In this document: piece by piece, positions 26,011-38,614 of the stretch
Layout of the letters: each line of letters opens with the position of its first letter
How positions within the stretch are numbered: position 1 is the first letter of the stretch
Source of the DNA: Stictocephala bisonia
Lineage: Eukaryota > Arthropoda > Insecta > Hemiptera > Membracidae
NCBI GenBank assembly: GCA_035578905.1
Contig: JAQJVL010000322.1
Coordinates: 551,798 to 615,797, forward strand
Length of the DNA: 64,000 nt
Reading direction: 5' to 3'
Notes under the pieces: model-generated
The model's input: only the letters and a program-made list of their open reading frames with translations
Databases searched by the model: none
Told to the model about the DNA's origin: nothing
Made by a program: the position numbers and the translations under genes

Positions 26011-26810
26011 GTAAACTTTAATTATATATTAATGAGTTTTAAAAAAATATTTATAATTTTACGTTTATCAATAACAAATTTTTACCTAAAGTTACAGTAT
26101 TATTTTACTTTATACTAAAATAAAAGTAAAAGGTATTATTTTACGTTTTATTATAATAAATGCTTGAGAGCATCAAAATTTACTATATGTCATCAGGGAA
26201 GAAATATTTATGACATTATTTATTAACTAAAAAATGTACTGTATTTTTTTGGACAAATGACTGATGTAAGGTTGAAATAAAGGTAACCATGTGATTATCA
26301 ATATGCCACTTCACCCAAACTGTCTGTATGATATCTTGTCGAAAGTGGTTGCATGATTTTGAGCATTAAGTGTAGCATTCAGATTATGAGGCAATTAATT
26401 TGTGAGTTTATTGAATCTCTACAACCACTTGGAGTGGTTTGTGAAAGTGGAGTGGCTTAGTCACTGTGAGTATGTTTATTGCCCAATTTTACTTTGGGCA
26501 TCAAATTGTGTGCTAATGTTTAGAGAAGTGTTGGCACTATATGACCAGCCTCTATTTAATATGTAGTTATAGAGTACGCAAGCCTAAGGATGGTTGGTCG
26601 CTGCTGATTAGATGAAAATCAAATTGTACTTGGCGGTTTGTTCTATGACTGCCCCCTTCTATATCTATAACATATGTTTGCTGACTTTTTAAGGATGAAA
26701 TTATAACATGGCTTGAAGGAAGAAAGGTCAGACTCATGTCATGCCTAGAAAGGGATAAGTACTATCAGATAATGTATTTAATAAAACTGATTTCATTTAT
26801 GTGTGTTTAG

Positions 26811-26909
26811 ATTATAACTGACTTTGATGACAAAGACACTGTAAAATTGGATTTAAAACGCTTAAAAGAGGAAGATAGCTGTGTTGAAGAGAAACCAATA
26901 TTAAAAAAG
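26811..26909 (+). CDS. Exon B16 (array unit 16, last)
   Basis: Identical product, GTA marker. The downstream intron lost about 80 bp at 27243 and carries extra substitutions, which fits an edge unit that escapes homogenisation. Confidence 0.65.
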
Positions 26910-27376
26910 GTAAACTTTAATTATATATTAATGAGTTTTAAAAAAATATTTATAATTTTACGTTTATCAATAACAAATTTTTACCTACAGTTACAGTATT
27001 ATTTTACTTTATACTACAATAAAAGTAAAAAGTATTATTTTATGTTTTATTATAGTAAATGCTTGAAAGCATCAAAATATACTATATGTCATCAGGGAAG
27101 AAATATTTATGACATTATTTATTAACTAAAAAATTTACTGTATTTTTTTGGACAAATGACTGATGTAAGGTTGAATTAAAGGTAACCATGTGATTATCAT
27201 TATGCCACCTCACCCAAACTGTCTGTATGATATCTTGTCGAAACTTGGAGTGGTTTGTGAAAGTGGAGTGGCTTAGTCACTGTGAGTATGTTTATTGCAC
27301 AATTTTACTTTGTGCATCAAATTGTGTGCTAATGTTTAGAAAAGTTTTGGCACTGTATGACCAGCCTCTATTTAAT

Positions 27377-28074
27377 GTGATTAGTCTGTGATTAGACTGA
27401 TTAAGTGTATTAGTCTGTAGTTAATGCTTACTTTCTTTTAAGTCCATATTAACATTTTGGAAGTAGGTTTTAATTTCAAGACTGTGTTTCAGTTTGGCCA
27501 GTACTATTTTTTCATTATTTTTGTGGATAAAAAAATAAGAGATATTTGGAATGTTTTCTTGATATCCTGCTTCTTCAGAAGGCGTATTTTCATATTTTAA
27601 ATGTAGGCACTTCTTGTGAGAAGGATTTGTTTACTACATCCAAAATTGGACAGCCTTCCTTTTTACAGTATTCTACCAAGTATTGAATCCTATGCTAAAT
27701 AAAACATTTAATATGCTCTGGTATGCTACATTTAATACTGTATTCATATTTGGTATTTTTGATTTTTTTTCCAAAATATCTTGCAAATTCAAAAAAGGGC
27801 ATAATAATTCAGTTATGTACTATTACCACACACCTAGGATTAAAACTAGATTAGTCTAGTGCCGTCCTTTCTTTCGATGGTCTAATTATTAGAAGTTTGT
27901 GTCAGTATTATTATTAATCCTAGATTGGTATCACGTATGAGTATGATGCTTAGGGTATCAATATGTCAATTTTATGCAGTCAATAAACTTTACAAACACA
28001 CTTAATAGATTGATAATTGTTTAATAAAAATCACTAATATACAACAACAACAAAATTTGAAGATCAATTGTTAA
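27377..28074 (+). repeat. Dispersed repeat H, copy 1, left part
   Basis: From about 27470 this is the reverse complement of 63392-64000. It is separated from its right part (36183-37760) by the 8.1-kb TTAA insertion. The start near 27377 is where the array ends; whether 27377-27469 belongs to H cannot be seen because copy 2 runs out of the window. Non-coding; no family recognised. Confidence 0.85.
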
Positions 28075-30420
28075 GAGGGCGTCGGAGTCAGATTGAAAAT
28101 CGCATTTTCATTTGGCGAAGGACCACAGGGAGCGATGTTAAGTGTAGTACCTTGTCTGTGTTGGTAGTTGGCGTTTTAGGTCCTAGGGGCGCTTTGTGGC
28201 TCGGCCGTCAAGGCATTTATTGCTCGGCCGTTCGCCCCTTGCACCATCACTTCACTTTCTTTCTAATTTTTATAGAACAACAGAAGGGAAGGGATGGGTG
28301 TGACTGATACCGCCAGGCGATAGGGTTGTCTGGGGGCTTCCACGTCCCGCTTGTCCTCATCCCTTCCGCTAGTACAAATAAATTCGGTAGAGTTGCATCT
28401 AGTTTCTTGTTATTGGAACTAATAAAACAGATTTTTACCTAATAACAATATTACTGTTATGTTGAATTTAATAAACACAGCACTAGTATGAAAACTTGTT
28501 TGTTAGAGTTAAATATCACAAAATTAGAATTTTTAGAATGTTTAAAATATTTACAAGTAACTGACATAAACGAATGAAACCAATTTATAAAAGTGAATGA
28601 CTAAATTAAAAATAAGATAAAAATAATTTAATGACAAACTTCAAGTAGGTATACAAGTGAAATAAACAAAATTTATTAGAGTATCTGATAATTTAAATAT
28701 AATAGTATGATGACAAAAAAGGTGTGACAAAAATATTGATTTTGTAACTCAATATCATCAAACTGAAAAATGGTAATAGAGTCCTTATTGCTTATTAGTT
28801 ATTGTATGAATGACACAAATTAGTGCAATTAAATCTTAACAAGTCTACCTTTTATATTTTTAGTGGACTCAGGTTTTTAAAATACTACGCAAGTTTTTTG
28901 TATTTTAATAATTTAATATTATAACACAAATAATATTAACAATATTGTCTTTACAAAAATATAAACATCAAACTGTAATCAATCTAACTTCTAGAAAGCT
29001 TAAGTAAAAAGGATATTGTAATTAATTATTAACCCGCTTATAGCAATAGCATACATTTATTCCAGTACTACCTAAAACTAAATCTTCACACATATTCAAA
29101 TTCCCATAAAAAATTAAGTTAACATTTTAAAATAATAATAATAATAATAAATCTTAATGATGTACAACAGCTTATATTTCTATATTTAAAAAAAAAAAGA
29201 GTAAATGTTGCATCAGCATATAATAATTTTTTATAATTTACTCAATATGCACTGCAGTTGCTATTACGTTATTAAATCTATAAAATTATATAAGTATTTT
29301 TGTAAATGACATACAAAAATTAAATAATACTGATTTGCACCCTGACTTCAAAATTATCATTATCTCCATTCTCATTCATATGTGTATGTCTTATCAGTAA
29401 ACGCTTATTTTCTTTACTTAAAAAAAAAAAAAACAAGAAAACAAGAATAAAATATTTTTTATATTTCATGAAACTTTTTATTATTTTATTTGTGCACCTG
29501 ACTATTTTCAACAACTCATATAACTGTATTTTATTCTGTTTTTAATTTATAAGTACTTTTATTCCACATTGTATTCAGCTAGTATTTTATTCTTTTATGA
29601 ACGAGTATAAACGATAGATGCGTTACATTGCCAACTTCCAAAGGAATACGCGATAGAAAACAACACAGCTCTCACGTTATTTCATCGCTTCACAACTACA
29701 GACAAGCGGCAAGTGTACATCGCGCATGTGTTTAGGCTATACTTAATACGTAATAATTAAAAACCCAATGTGTCATATTACGTTTGTATCATTCTACAAT
29801 ACAGTAATGTGTAGTTATATTATCGTATGTACATATACGGGGACTGGTAATCTCCATTTGTTTACAAGGAATTGTTTACTATCTGCTTTGTTTGGTATTT
29901 AATGAGAAATAGCAAATAAAAATGTTCAGAGCAAGTAATTTATAAGGTCATAAATACTAAACCTAGGAAGTGTTTAACGTAAAGGCAATAGCAAACAATT
30001 TAATAATAAATTTACAAATCAAATTGTTAAGAGTGTTCCTTAACAATAGGAGTGGTTTGATCATGTTACAAAGACACGATTAGTAAAAAAGTATTTGTGT
30101 CCGTTTTTTATTTCGTATATTTTAAAAAATTCATATCACATACAAGAGAAATGGGTTAATAATTCTAAACAGTATTTCTAAGAATATGTTTTTATTTCCA
30201 CAATCGTGTTTAAATACAGTACAAAGGTTTGACAACATGTTTTGAAATAAAACCAATTTCTTGAACTTCTGTCTTACACCTAACTTATTTTTATTACATA
30301 CATTCATGATGTTCCTATCATTTGTAAAACAGTGTCCCTATCATTGTCATTAGTTTTAAAGCGTGACTTTCGTCAGAAATGTCATTGCTCGAAACATGGC
30401 TTGTAAACAAATGTCCTTGA
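28075..30420. other. Interior of the 8.1-kb insertion, no gene recognised
   Basis: 28075-28380 is GC-richer than the rest and holds a 79-codon ORF (28068-28307) that crosses the insertion border, so it is chance. 28380-30420 is AT-rich with an ataata microsatellite near 29138-29152. Confidence 0.5.
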
Positions 30421-30424
30421 AATT

Positions 30425-31435
30425 TCATACATGCCGAAAGAATGCATCTATGAGAACTAAACTTAGGCGAATCTTTATTTTGCAAGAAAAAAAATATAAA
30501 TACTTTACTAACCTAAAAACTTCCTTAGTAACATAAAACAATTTCCCATTCCATACAAAAGAAGTGAACTTTGAAAAGCTTGAATTAATCTCAGAATTGT
30601 CATACAGTAATTTAGAACGTTCTTCACAGTCAACGGCTTTATCTACCTTCCGCACAACAAAGCCGCAAATATAATACAAGACATTTTCTTTGAAATCTGT
30701 TAGTTGTAAAGATTTATTGCTAATAATGTCTCCAAAAAATTGCAAATCTTCATCGCTGTCGTCATTAATATTAACGTTACTTGGTACAGTAAAACTTAAA
30801 ACGGAATTCTGTTGGTTTTCATCAAATTGAAGACAATTACCCTCTCTGGATGGCTGAACCCTGTTCATGAACATGAGTTTTCTTAATGCATGTCTAAATT
30901 GTTGAACATTTGGATTGTCTTTGTGACCTCCGCTTGACCTTATACAGGAAAACAGTAATTCTAAATGGTCCTGTGAAAACTTATAGGTTAATATAATATA
31001 TTTAAAACCTATTTCATTCAGCAACCTATCACTTAAGATAATAATAGAGTTTATGTTTGTCATCAGCCCCAGAACAAATGTTTTTCGAGGGTGTTTCAAA
31101 ATATTTACATTTTCAATTTTCAGCTTACTTAAATAATCAAAGGCGTCCCTTAAAACGTTTTGGATATATTCCAAATTACTCATTTTTTATCGGCTCTTTA
31201 AAATGTTTCCCCCAAGGGTTTCTCGTGTCCAAATAATCAAAAAGTCTGTAAATAACCTTAATAAATCATACTGTTTCCTCACAGTTTTGAAAGTTGGCAT
31301 GGTTAGTTTTTGATAAGAAATCAAGATCTGTGGCTACACTTGAATTTAACGTCTGAACGGCTAACTTAACATTCATCCTTTTATTTTTAAAAAATACGTG
31401 GGAGTGGGACAGCTTGTTAGCCAGCTTAAGCCCTT
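30425..31435 (-). pseudogene. P-element/THAP9-like transposase remnant
   Basis: The minus-strand ORF 30425-31183 (252 codons) contains RKTFVLGLMTNINSI, YIILTYKFSQDHLELLFSCI, GGHKDNPNVQQF and YYICGFVVRK, the C-terminal blocks of P-superfamily/THAP9 transposases. Upstream, to about 31435, the strand still reads LKLANKLSHSHVFF, MNVKLAVQTLNSSVA, DFLSKTNHANFQNCEETV and a D-T-R-N-P-W-G-K-H-F-K block, but with stops at two places near 31190-31290. N-terminal THAP zinc finger and the first catalytic blocks are not visible. Clearly broken; P elements normally make 8-bp duplications, so it is not the source of the TTAA flanks. Confidence 0.75.
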
Positions 31436-31439
31436 CGCA

Positions 31440-32610
31440 TTTAAAAAATTTAAAAAAGTTTGCAAATTTAAAAAATTTTCAATATACTTAAATTCTATTA
31501 GATTCCCATATACCTAGCAACAATTACTTTCTTATCAGCTAACGTATTGAAGTGCCTTTTTAATTGGACATAGGCAATTATTTTTTTAAATATAAGAATG
31601 AGTATACAATAAATAATTGTTTTACATTGAGTATTTCATTCAACAGAGCGGACAACCCGGTTTCAAATAGTTTCTTCAACTTAGCGGCAGCCTGGTGCCG
31701 GTTTTGACATTTGTCTTATATAAATAAATAAAATGTATGATCACATTTATAGAACGATTGTATTCTTTAACTTAAATCAACTATTAAAAAAGTTAACATT
31801 AATTTAGCTTTACAATGATCGAGTAGCAAAAACATTTTAAAGAATTGCTGGACTGAGGAGGTTGGTGCGACATAAAATCAACCTCGTCGCGCTATTAATC
31901 ACTCTACCGCAAAATATCTGCACACTTTATTGTTAATTGCTTGATCACATGTTGACTATCATATCTTTAACTGCAGCTTTGTCGCTTAAAGTTTTCTTCT
32001 GGAGCAAAAATAAAAAATGTCCTCGCATACTAACATTTTCATGTCACAATGTGATAATTCTTAACTCATTTTAACTATGGACATTTTAATTAAAATTAAA
32101 AGTAAAATGTATTTATACCATTGCATTCTGCATTTAAGGCGGATTCCGAATATATAAATATCATTGTACTTAATCTGTGTTATTGAAGGCTAGGAGCGAG
32201 TACTTATACTTTCATAACTTACTTTAGTTATGAAATCTGACTGTACTTCTAAGCATGTACTTTATAAATGAACAGAACGAGTTGAAAATTACTTCTTTAT
32301 CACATTGAACAATATCACCCATTCCTTAGCTACTATCACACTACAAATAAACTAAAAGGTATAACATTACACGAACATTTACTATTACAATACTAATGAC
32401 TAAACAAATTCTTATGTATTAACAATTATAAGAAACTTATACAACTTATTTCATGACATATTTGACGTATTACAAAACTAAGTTTAAAATAGTAATATAA
32501 ATAACCAAGTAAAATAGTTATAATACTATAGTAGACAACAGTACAGATAAAACTGACACAACTTATTTCTCTAACTTGTACAGATATGATTTCCTGTCTT
32601 TAGACATGGA
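31440..32610. other. No gene recognised
   Basis: AT-rich interior of the 8.1-kb insertion; nothing recognised. Confidence 0.5.
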
Positions 32611-32614
32611 ACAC

Positions 32615-33125
32615 CTAACTAAATACTTTCGATGACAATTTTCCTCGGCGCTTGTTTTGGATTGCTCTCCTAAGGTTCTGCAATGTTTGGCAGTACCGAT
32701 CAGAGTTTATGGTAGCACCACGCTCGAGATAATCAATAAGGAGAACACCTTGCCTGTCCCAGAACACTGTTGCCATGATTTTCCTTGCCGACAGAGTTTG
32801 AAGACATTTTCGTGGCTTTTTAGGGGAACTTGTGTGCCCCCACTCCATGGACTGTAATTTTGTCTCGGAATTGACGTGTTTTACCCAGGTTTCATCTCCT
32901 GTTACGATACGATCCAATAGCGCATCACCATGATCGTGGTAGGCCTCCAAAAACGTCAAAGCTGCCCCCATTCTTTGTTCTTTATGGCGATCCGTAAGCA
33001 TTTTCGGTACCCATCTCGCACAAAACTTATGGTAGTCTAGCTTCTGTGTAACAATTTCAAACAATAAAGTCCGTGAAATTTGTGGAAAACACAGAGCAAG
33101 CTCAGTTATTGTGAAACGGCGGCTT
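32615..33125 (-). pseudogene. mariner transposase fragment
   Basis: The minus-strand frame contains KFCARWVPKMLTDRHKEQRM, then DRIVTGDETWVKHVN (first catalytic Asp in GDETW), SMEWGHTSSPKKPRK, KIMATVFWDRQGVLLIDYL and RRAIQNKRRGKLS. This is the centre of a mariner-family DDE transposase. The frame stays open upstream of the Met at 33064, with RRFTITELALCF before it. The C-terminal part with the second and third Asp (HDNARPH and YSPDLAPSD blocks) is missing, and so is most of the N-terminal DNA-binding part. Truncated, inactive. Confidence 0.85.
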
Positions 33126-33144
33126 TCCCAATAAAAACATTATA

Positions 33145-33840
33145 TAATCAACATACTCGGGCCCTAGCAAATGTAAACTGTACATACAAGGAGAATATAA
33201 CTAAACATTGAACAACTAACTAAATACAGTACACAAAAAAATAAACAGATTATATATACAACATAAAATACAAATGCGTTGACAATTGTTCTAAAAACTA
33301 AATAAATAATAATACTATACAATAAATTTAGATTATGGATTTTGAATGTGGATAAAATCTTAACCTAATAATACAATTTTAAAATAAATAAATGAATATC
33401 CTTAAAATAAATAAATGAATATGCTAGCCTAATATGATGTACCAAGATACAAGGTGCCAAGTAAGGTCTTCATGGGTTTGCCTAGTAATGTCTTAATGGG
33501 TTTGCCTAGTAATGTCTTCATGGGTTTGCCTAGTAAGGTCTTCATGGGTTTGCCTAGTAAGGTCTTCATGGGTTTGCCTAGTAATGTCTTCATGGGTTTG
33601 CCTAGTAATGTCTTCATGGGTTTGCCTAGTAAGGTCTTCATGGGTTTGCCTTGTAAGATCTTCATAGTTTGCCTAATAAGGGCTTCAATGTACAGAAATA
33701 ACAGAGCAGAAAGAGATTAAAAGAAAAGTAGCCTAATTTATTTTATAACACCTAACTAAATACAAGAAAAATAAACAGATTATATCCACAACAAACTCGG
33801 GTCCTAGCAAATGTACACCGTGTATACAAGTGTGTATATC
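33145..33840. repeat. Flanking duplicated segments around a minisatellite
   Basis: A block of about 100 bp with 'actcggg-cctagcaaatgta' and 'aataaacagattatat--acaaca' occurs at 33145-33275 and, with the two halves in swapped order, at 33745-33840. Confidence 0.6.
33456..33690. repeat. 24-bp minisatellite, about 9 copies
   Basis: The unit 'tcttcatgggtttgcctag' plus 'taatg' or 'taagg' repeats at exact 24-bp spacing. Because 24 is a multiple of three both strands show open frames (minus: K-T-L-L-G-K-P-M; plus: N-V-F-M-G-L-P-S). These are by-products; there is no start context or flanking coding sequence. Confidence 0.9.
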
Positions 33841-36178
33841 TATTAACAACTGTTTAAAATGCTATTATCTTCAGCGCCCCAATGGGACTGTGAAATCAAG
33901 TTGGACGTTTTGTCCATGCAACGGTTTACAAAAACAATTATAGTAAAACTAGATATACAACTTCGAAAGTCTAACTGACTTATTTCATTGCAACGAGCAT
34001 TTAATTCTGCATTCATGTATTGGTATCTCAATTATTTACGTCTTATACCTCGTCTGCTATAGTTCATCAATCTGACTATTTCCGTATTTTGTAACGCCTT
34101 TTCCTGTTTTTCAGAGCACGGTGTTTGAGCACACTGTACATGGTTTGACTTTTATTTTCTGTGATCACTATATCACTCAGTAACTCATTAAAAAATCAAA
34201 AATCTAGAGAAAACCATCTTCTTTGGCGATTGATATAATAAAAATCGCGATATCTTGATTATTAACATGTTTTATGAGAAAAATGGTCAGTAACAGATTC
34301 ATAACAAATCTTTATTGGTTGCAGAGACAGTAAGTACAAGTTTCGTTTTCTAAACTGTTTCAAAACATAATCGAACTTCGCTCATGATGAGTTGGTCAAG
34401 GCTAGTAACACTAGTGACTGGAATCTTTAGGATGCCGCTGCGCTACCCTTTTGGCTTTGTTTCGTACATCCGGCATGGATTGTAAATCTGTGAAAGTCTG
34501 TCGCCATATGTTGTTAAGATGCCAGGGTTCACACAGTTTATGTTATGAAAAGGTATATATGCACCTCCAGATAAACATTCTCATACTCCTACACATGTAA
34601 CATTATTAATAATTTTAACTTTCCTAGCACCACAGGCATTTTAGCCTAATTATTAGTTTCAAATGTTAATAATCTGAGAATAAGTTTGTCAAATACAATT
34701 GTAACATACTTTAACATAAAGAAATGTTATATAATAATCCTTCAGCCTCGTTCATTACAGGTAGAAAATTAAGTAAATAACTTCTAGCACCGTTTTATTT
34801 TCACTTTTAATATTTTGTTAAACTAATATTGTAATAATATATAATAATAATGATCTTAATACTTTCAACATTAAAAACTATATGTTTCAAATTTTTATTA
34901 ATATATTAATAAAATATTAAATTTGTATTACTTAATTAAAAACAATTAAAAACAAAGTACGTAAGGAAATATTTTTACTATAGACAACTAAATCTTTACT
35001 TTTTCTTAATATGCCAGGATAATATTTCCTTACACCCAATAAAGTTATTTACTAATTAGTAGTTATGACAAATTTTAGTACATCATTTTCGTTTTCTTAT
35101 TTTTTCAAATATTTATGTTACTGTTTTTAAATATTTTAGTTTGACATTAATTGTTATGTAAAAGATTAAATATTTATTAGTAAATAATTAAACTGAAGTG
35201 TTATTGTTCTTAGTTTCTAAGTGTATTATTTTATAAAACAAGACGAAGCCCATTACAATGTTGTACATTGTCTAATCGCCAATGAATGATTTAGAAAATC
35301 ATTGAAGTATAAACATAATGTATATAATACAAATTATAGCTATATTTTTTAACTAACTTACATCTGTTCTTCTTGGTGTTCACTTGAGACCAATCCCAAG
35401 TCTCCTCTTCTTCCTTTTCGTGGATAGTCTTAAATGTTTTTTATCTTGCATGGCTTTTTAAAAAAAACTATAAACTTAGCACAACCTAGATATATATACC
35501 TATAATAACTAAAAAAACACAACAGAAAAAAACTATAAACTAATCACGATACACAAACTAATAAAATATAGTACTAGATTTAAACACGATTAATTATTAT
35601 GTTCACCTAAAAATGTATTCATATAAGATAGAAATCAAGCAATATGTTTTAAAATATATCTATGACAGTCTGACACCTCGGAGTGGATTAGACAGGACCG
35701 CAGAGTGCACACTACAAACGTAGGTGCAGCTCTCTGTGAGGACATCTCTGAACTTCTACCGTCCAATGAGTAACGTCTACATGCAAACATTTTTTAGAAC
35801 TGCCTAAATTAACAACTAAATAATTATTATTTTTTTTTAAATCAAAGTCCCCGTACTAAAAATAATAAGGATCCTAAGGATGCAAAAATATATTTTTATC
35901 ACAGTTAATAAAGTTTTTACTATTCATTTCAAATTAGTCAATCATACGTAGGTTTAAATGGCAAAAACTTTTTCATAAAACTCAATTTGTAAGAAATATA
36001 AATTATTATTGTTTAAATGATTTACGTCTAATAGTAGTTAATGACTCGTAGATTCGGGCTACTTCTTTATTTTTCTCAAATAACCGTCGGTTAGGTGGTA
36101 ATTAAGAAACTAAATATTTCTCCCATGTTAAACGGGCTGGAGTCAGAGCGCGGCGGCCAGCTTATATCCGGCTCCCTC
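33841..36178. other. Rest of the 8.1-kb insertion, no gene recognised
   Basis: AT-rich. On the minus strand at 35450-35360 there is a short lysine/glutamate-rich reading (HEKEEEETWDWSQ) ending at a donor-like gtaagt, which could be a relict exon of the element, but it has no usable start and I do not call it. Confidence 0.4.
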
Positions 36179-36182
36179 TTAA

Positions 36183-37760
36183 TACATTTTTTTAGCTTAT
36201 ATTACAAATGTCAGTGATCCTGAGTCCCATAAGACCCTGTATTAAAAAGTATTTTTTCGCTTCTAGGTATTTTACGTATATTTGACATATTTTTTTCTTT
36301 TAAGTCTTGAAATTTAATAAAAATTATACAGCATTGATACATTACACTAAAAGAAGGGGGACACTTAAGCACTGCTGTTTGGACAGACATCTGCCGTGAT
36401 AAACAACTAATTTAGAGCAAAACAGTACCTAACAACTAGTCAACATTCGTACGATACCTATCTAGGATTAATAACTTCGGTATACAACCACCACAAAAGT
36501 GGAGCAGGACTCTTAGAGAACAAAGAAAGAAACTAACTGAACCATGTTCGACAAGATTTGGCCAGCAGGTAGACTGGTAGGAGTAAGTCAGATGCAGTGA
36601 ATAAAGACAGTAACACTAAGAATGACATTCTCTACAATTTGACTGCCTTTTGCCTTTCTATGTTGTTGCATATGGTTTAATTTGAAACATATGGTTTATA
36701 TTTATTTTAACTAATCTTTTTTAAAAGTATTCAAATTCAAAAATTGTTTATTGTTTTCTTGATGATTACATTTACATTGCAGCTTATATTAATCTCTTTA
36801 GCAGAACTGCTATTTAAGAGATCAACTAAATAACATTATATAAATATATAAGAAACAACAAGGAATTAAAACGTTAACAAACAATAATAACTTTAATAAT
36901 ATAAATATATTCAATAATTAAATCAAGTATTCTCAAAGATCAGAAAAACCATCATTGCAGACAAATAAAGGGAAAACAAACGACATAGACAGTTAATTTA
37001 ACAGATTAATTAACAAATAAATAAATAAATCAGATTGTAGAGGTAAAAAAAATTTTTTTTTTTGCTTTTTAAATACTTCCTCCTTTGAATTTTAGTTCAG
37101 TTTTTTAATTTTCGGGTATTTTTAGCATTATTTAAGTTTTCCTCTGGATTACGACTGGCATGTTCGAATTTCATCATCATAAACATAATAATTTGTCTAC
37201 GGTACAATCAATAGACATTTATTTATCAAATAATTGTTTAAACTTTGGTAAATCAATAACAAATAGTAAAAATTCTAACAATAAATATTTAACAAAAAAC
37301 AGAAAATCATCAAATAAATTACAACAAATATAACAATTAATTAAAATAAATAATAACAATATATCCCTGAATAATTAACAAATATTAAAATTAACGAAAG
37401 TAAATCAACTCAACAACATTACCATCATTATTTATGACAGATATGATGGAGCAGTTCTGGTGAGGAATTCCATAGATATCGGCCAAAGTACAAAATGTCA
37501 ATTCTCATGTCTTGTAGTCATCAGCAATACCTGGCTGGTAGGAATCAGTATAGAACTGTCTCCCGTCAAAACTCTTGTCAGTCATTGCAAATTATTTGAC
37601 ATAAATTTTGAGTATTATTTTTAATATATTACTTATTTGCTAAAAACTGTATATCTCTTTGTACATTAAACATTTATTGTTCTAACAAAAGCAGAAAAAA
37701 AATCTAGATAAATAAAATTAAAAAAAAGAGAGAACAAATCTGGTTTAGTGTGTTTTTCCC
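36183..37760 (+). repeat. Dispersed repeat H, copy 1, right part (LINE-free)
   Basis: Reverse complement of 62254-63387 joined to 56319-56757. It lacks the 5.5-kb LINE found in copy 2 and is therefore the empty site. It has no ORF of note. Confidence 0.9.
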
Positions 37761-38026
37761 TGTCAGTGAATATTAATATTGTGTATTGGATAACCTCATT
37801 TTGTAAGTTACATTTTGTTTACTATTCGTACATTTAATTTTAAACCTTAGCTTGCCGATAGAAAACTAAATATTATAATCATTGATATCAATTAATTACC
37901 TTTAATCAGTTTCATACTACATAATATTTAATTAACTAATTAATAATGTAAATTAATAGATTATCTCTTTGAGTTAATACTTAATTAATTTTTATTAAGT
38001 AACTTTTGCATATCTCTAGGTAGGGA

Positions 38027-38302
38027 ATTAATCAGATTCTTGTAATAGTTTTAAGAAATAATAATTCTTGTAAAGGCATACAATTGAATTGGTTTTTTTA
38101 TTGTTTTTCAGTCAATACACTATGGTGTGTACTTTTTCAACATGTTGAGTATTGTTACATATGCATTAATCAGATTCTTGTAATAGTTTTAAGAAATAAT
38201 AATTCTTGTAAAGGCATACAATTGAATTGGTGTTTTAATTGTTTTTCAGTCATACACTATGGTGTGTACTTTTTTAACATGTTGAGTATTGTTACATATG
38301 CA
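38027..38302. repeat. Tandem duplication of 138 bp, two copies
   Basis: 'attaatcagattcttgtaat' begins at 38027 and again at 38165. The copies differ by a handful of bases. The 77-codon ORF across them is a by-product. Confidence 0.9.
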
Positions 38303-38614
38303 TATTGTGTTAAATAGGATTGCATTTTATTTATGATCTCATTGTATATTTTGTATTTTTTTTTTTTTTTTTAATTAACAAGCATTCACATTTTGATTCA
38401 TTTTGTAAAATGTATTATTCTCATGACATGGAATATAGACACCTCTTTTTATAACAAACGTTAAAGTTGAAGTTTTCATAGTTACCAATTGTTAAAAATT
38501 GCTTGTTTTGGTATATTTCATACAAATTTTACACATTTTGTACTAATATTAAAGAATATGCCAAATCATTTGTTTTGTAAAAGTTAGGTGTTAACTACGT
38601 GTTTTTACTCATTT

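Larger units (their letters stand above)
12358..27376 (+). repeat. Tandem array of 16 units of about 899 bp, each with one coding exon
   Basis: The unit runs from 'tatgtagttatagagtacgc' through the exon to 'cctctatttaat'. Exon-to-exon spacings are 899, 899, 900, 892, 899, 900, 898, 899, 899, 899, 899, 898, 899, 899 and 899 bp. Units differ by only a few per cent of bases, in exons and introns alike, which implies recent unequal crossing-over or conversion. The first unit holds a 719-bp TTAA-flanked insertion. The last unit has a deletion of about 80 bp near 27243. The array ends where the dispersed repeat H begins. Confidence 0.97.
28075..36178. mobile_element. 8.1-kb TTAA-flanked composite insertion in repeat H
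   Basis: TTAA at 28071-28074 and 36179-36182 brackets the insertion. The ends are imperfect inverted repeats (gagggcgtcgga at left; tccggctccctc at right, 10 of 12 matching). Copy 2 of H has the empty site with a single TTAA at 63388-63391, which proves a 4-bp TTAA duplication. No piggyBac transposase is seen. Inside lie a P-like transposase remnant, a mariner fragment and a 24-bp minisatellite, so this is a nest. The right end read inward has a TATA-like 'gatataagc' close to the terminus. Confidence 0.85.

Noticed and set aside
12358..27376. CRISPR array or plain satellite
   Set aside because: Units of about 899 bp with splice-bordered exons and diverged coding paralogues elsewhere do not fit a CRISPR. 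A plain satellite would not explain phase-0 paralogues A, B' and C.
28068..28307. 79-codon ORF
   Set aside because: It crosses the border of the TTAA insertion and matches nothing.
33454..33720. 88-codon and 78-codon repeat ORFs on both strands
   Set aside because: Products of a minisatellite with period 24; no flanking coding sequence.
28075..36178. P element as the source of the TTAA-flanked insertion
   Set aside because: P-type elements duplicate 8 bp; the empty site in copy 2 shows only TTAA. The P-like piece is better read as nested debris.
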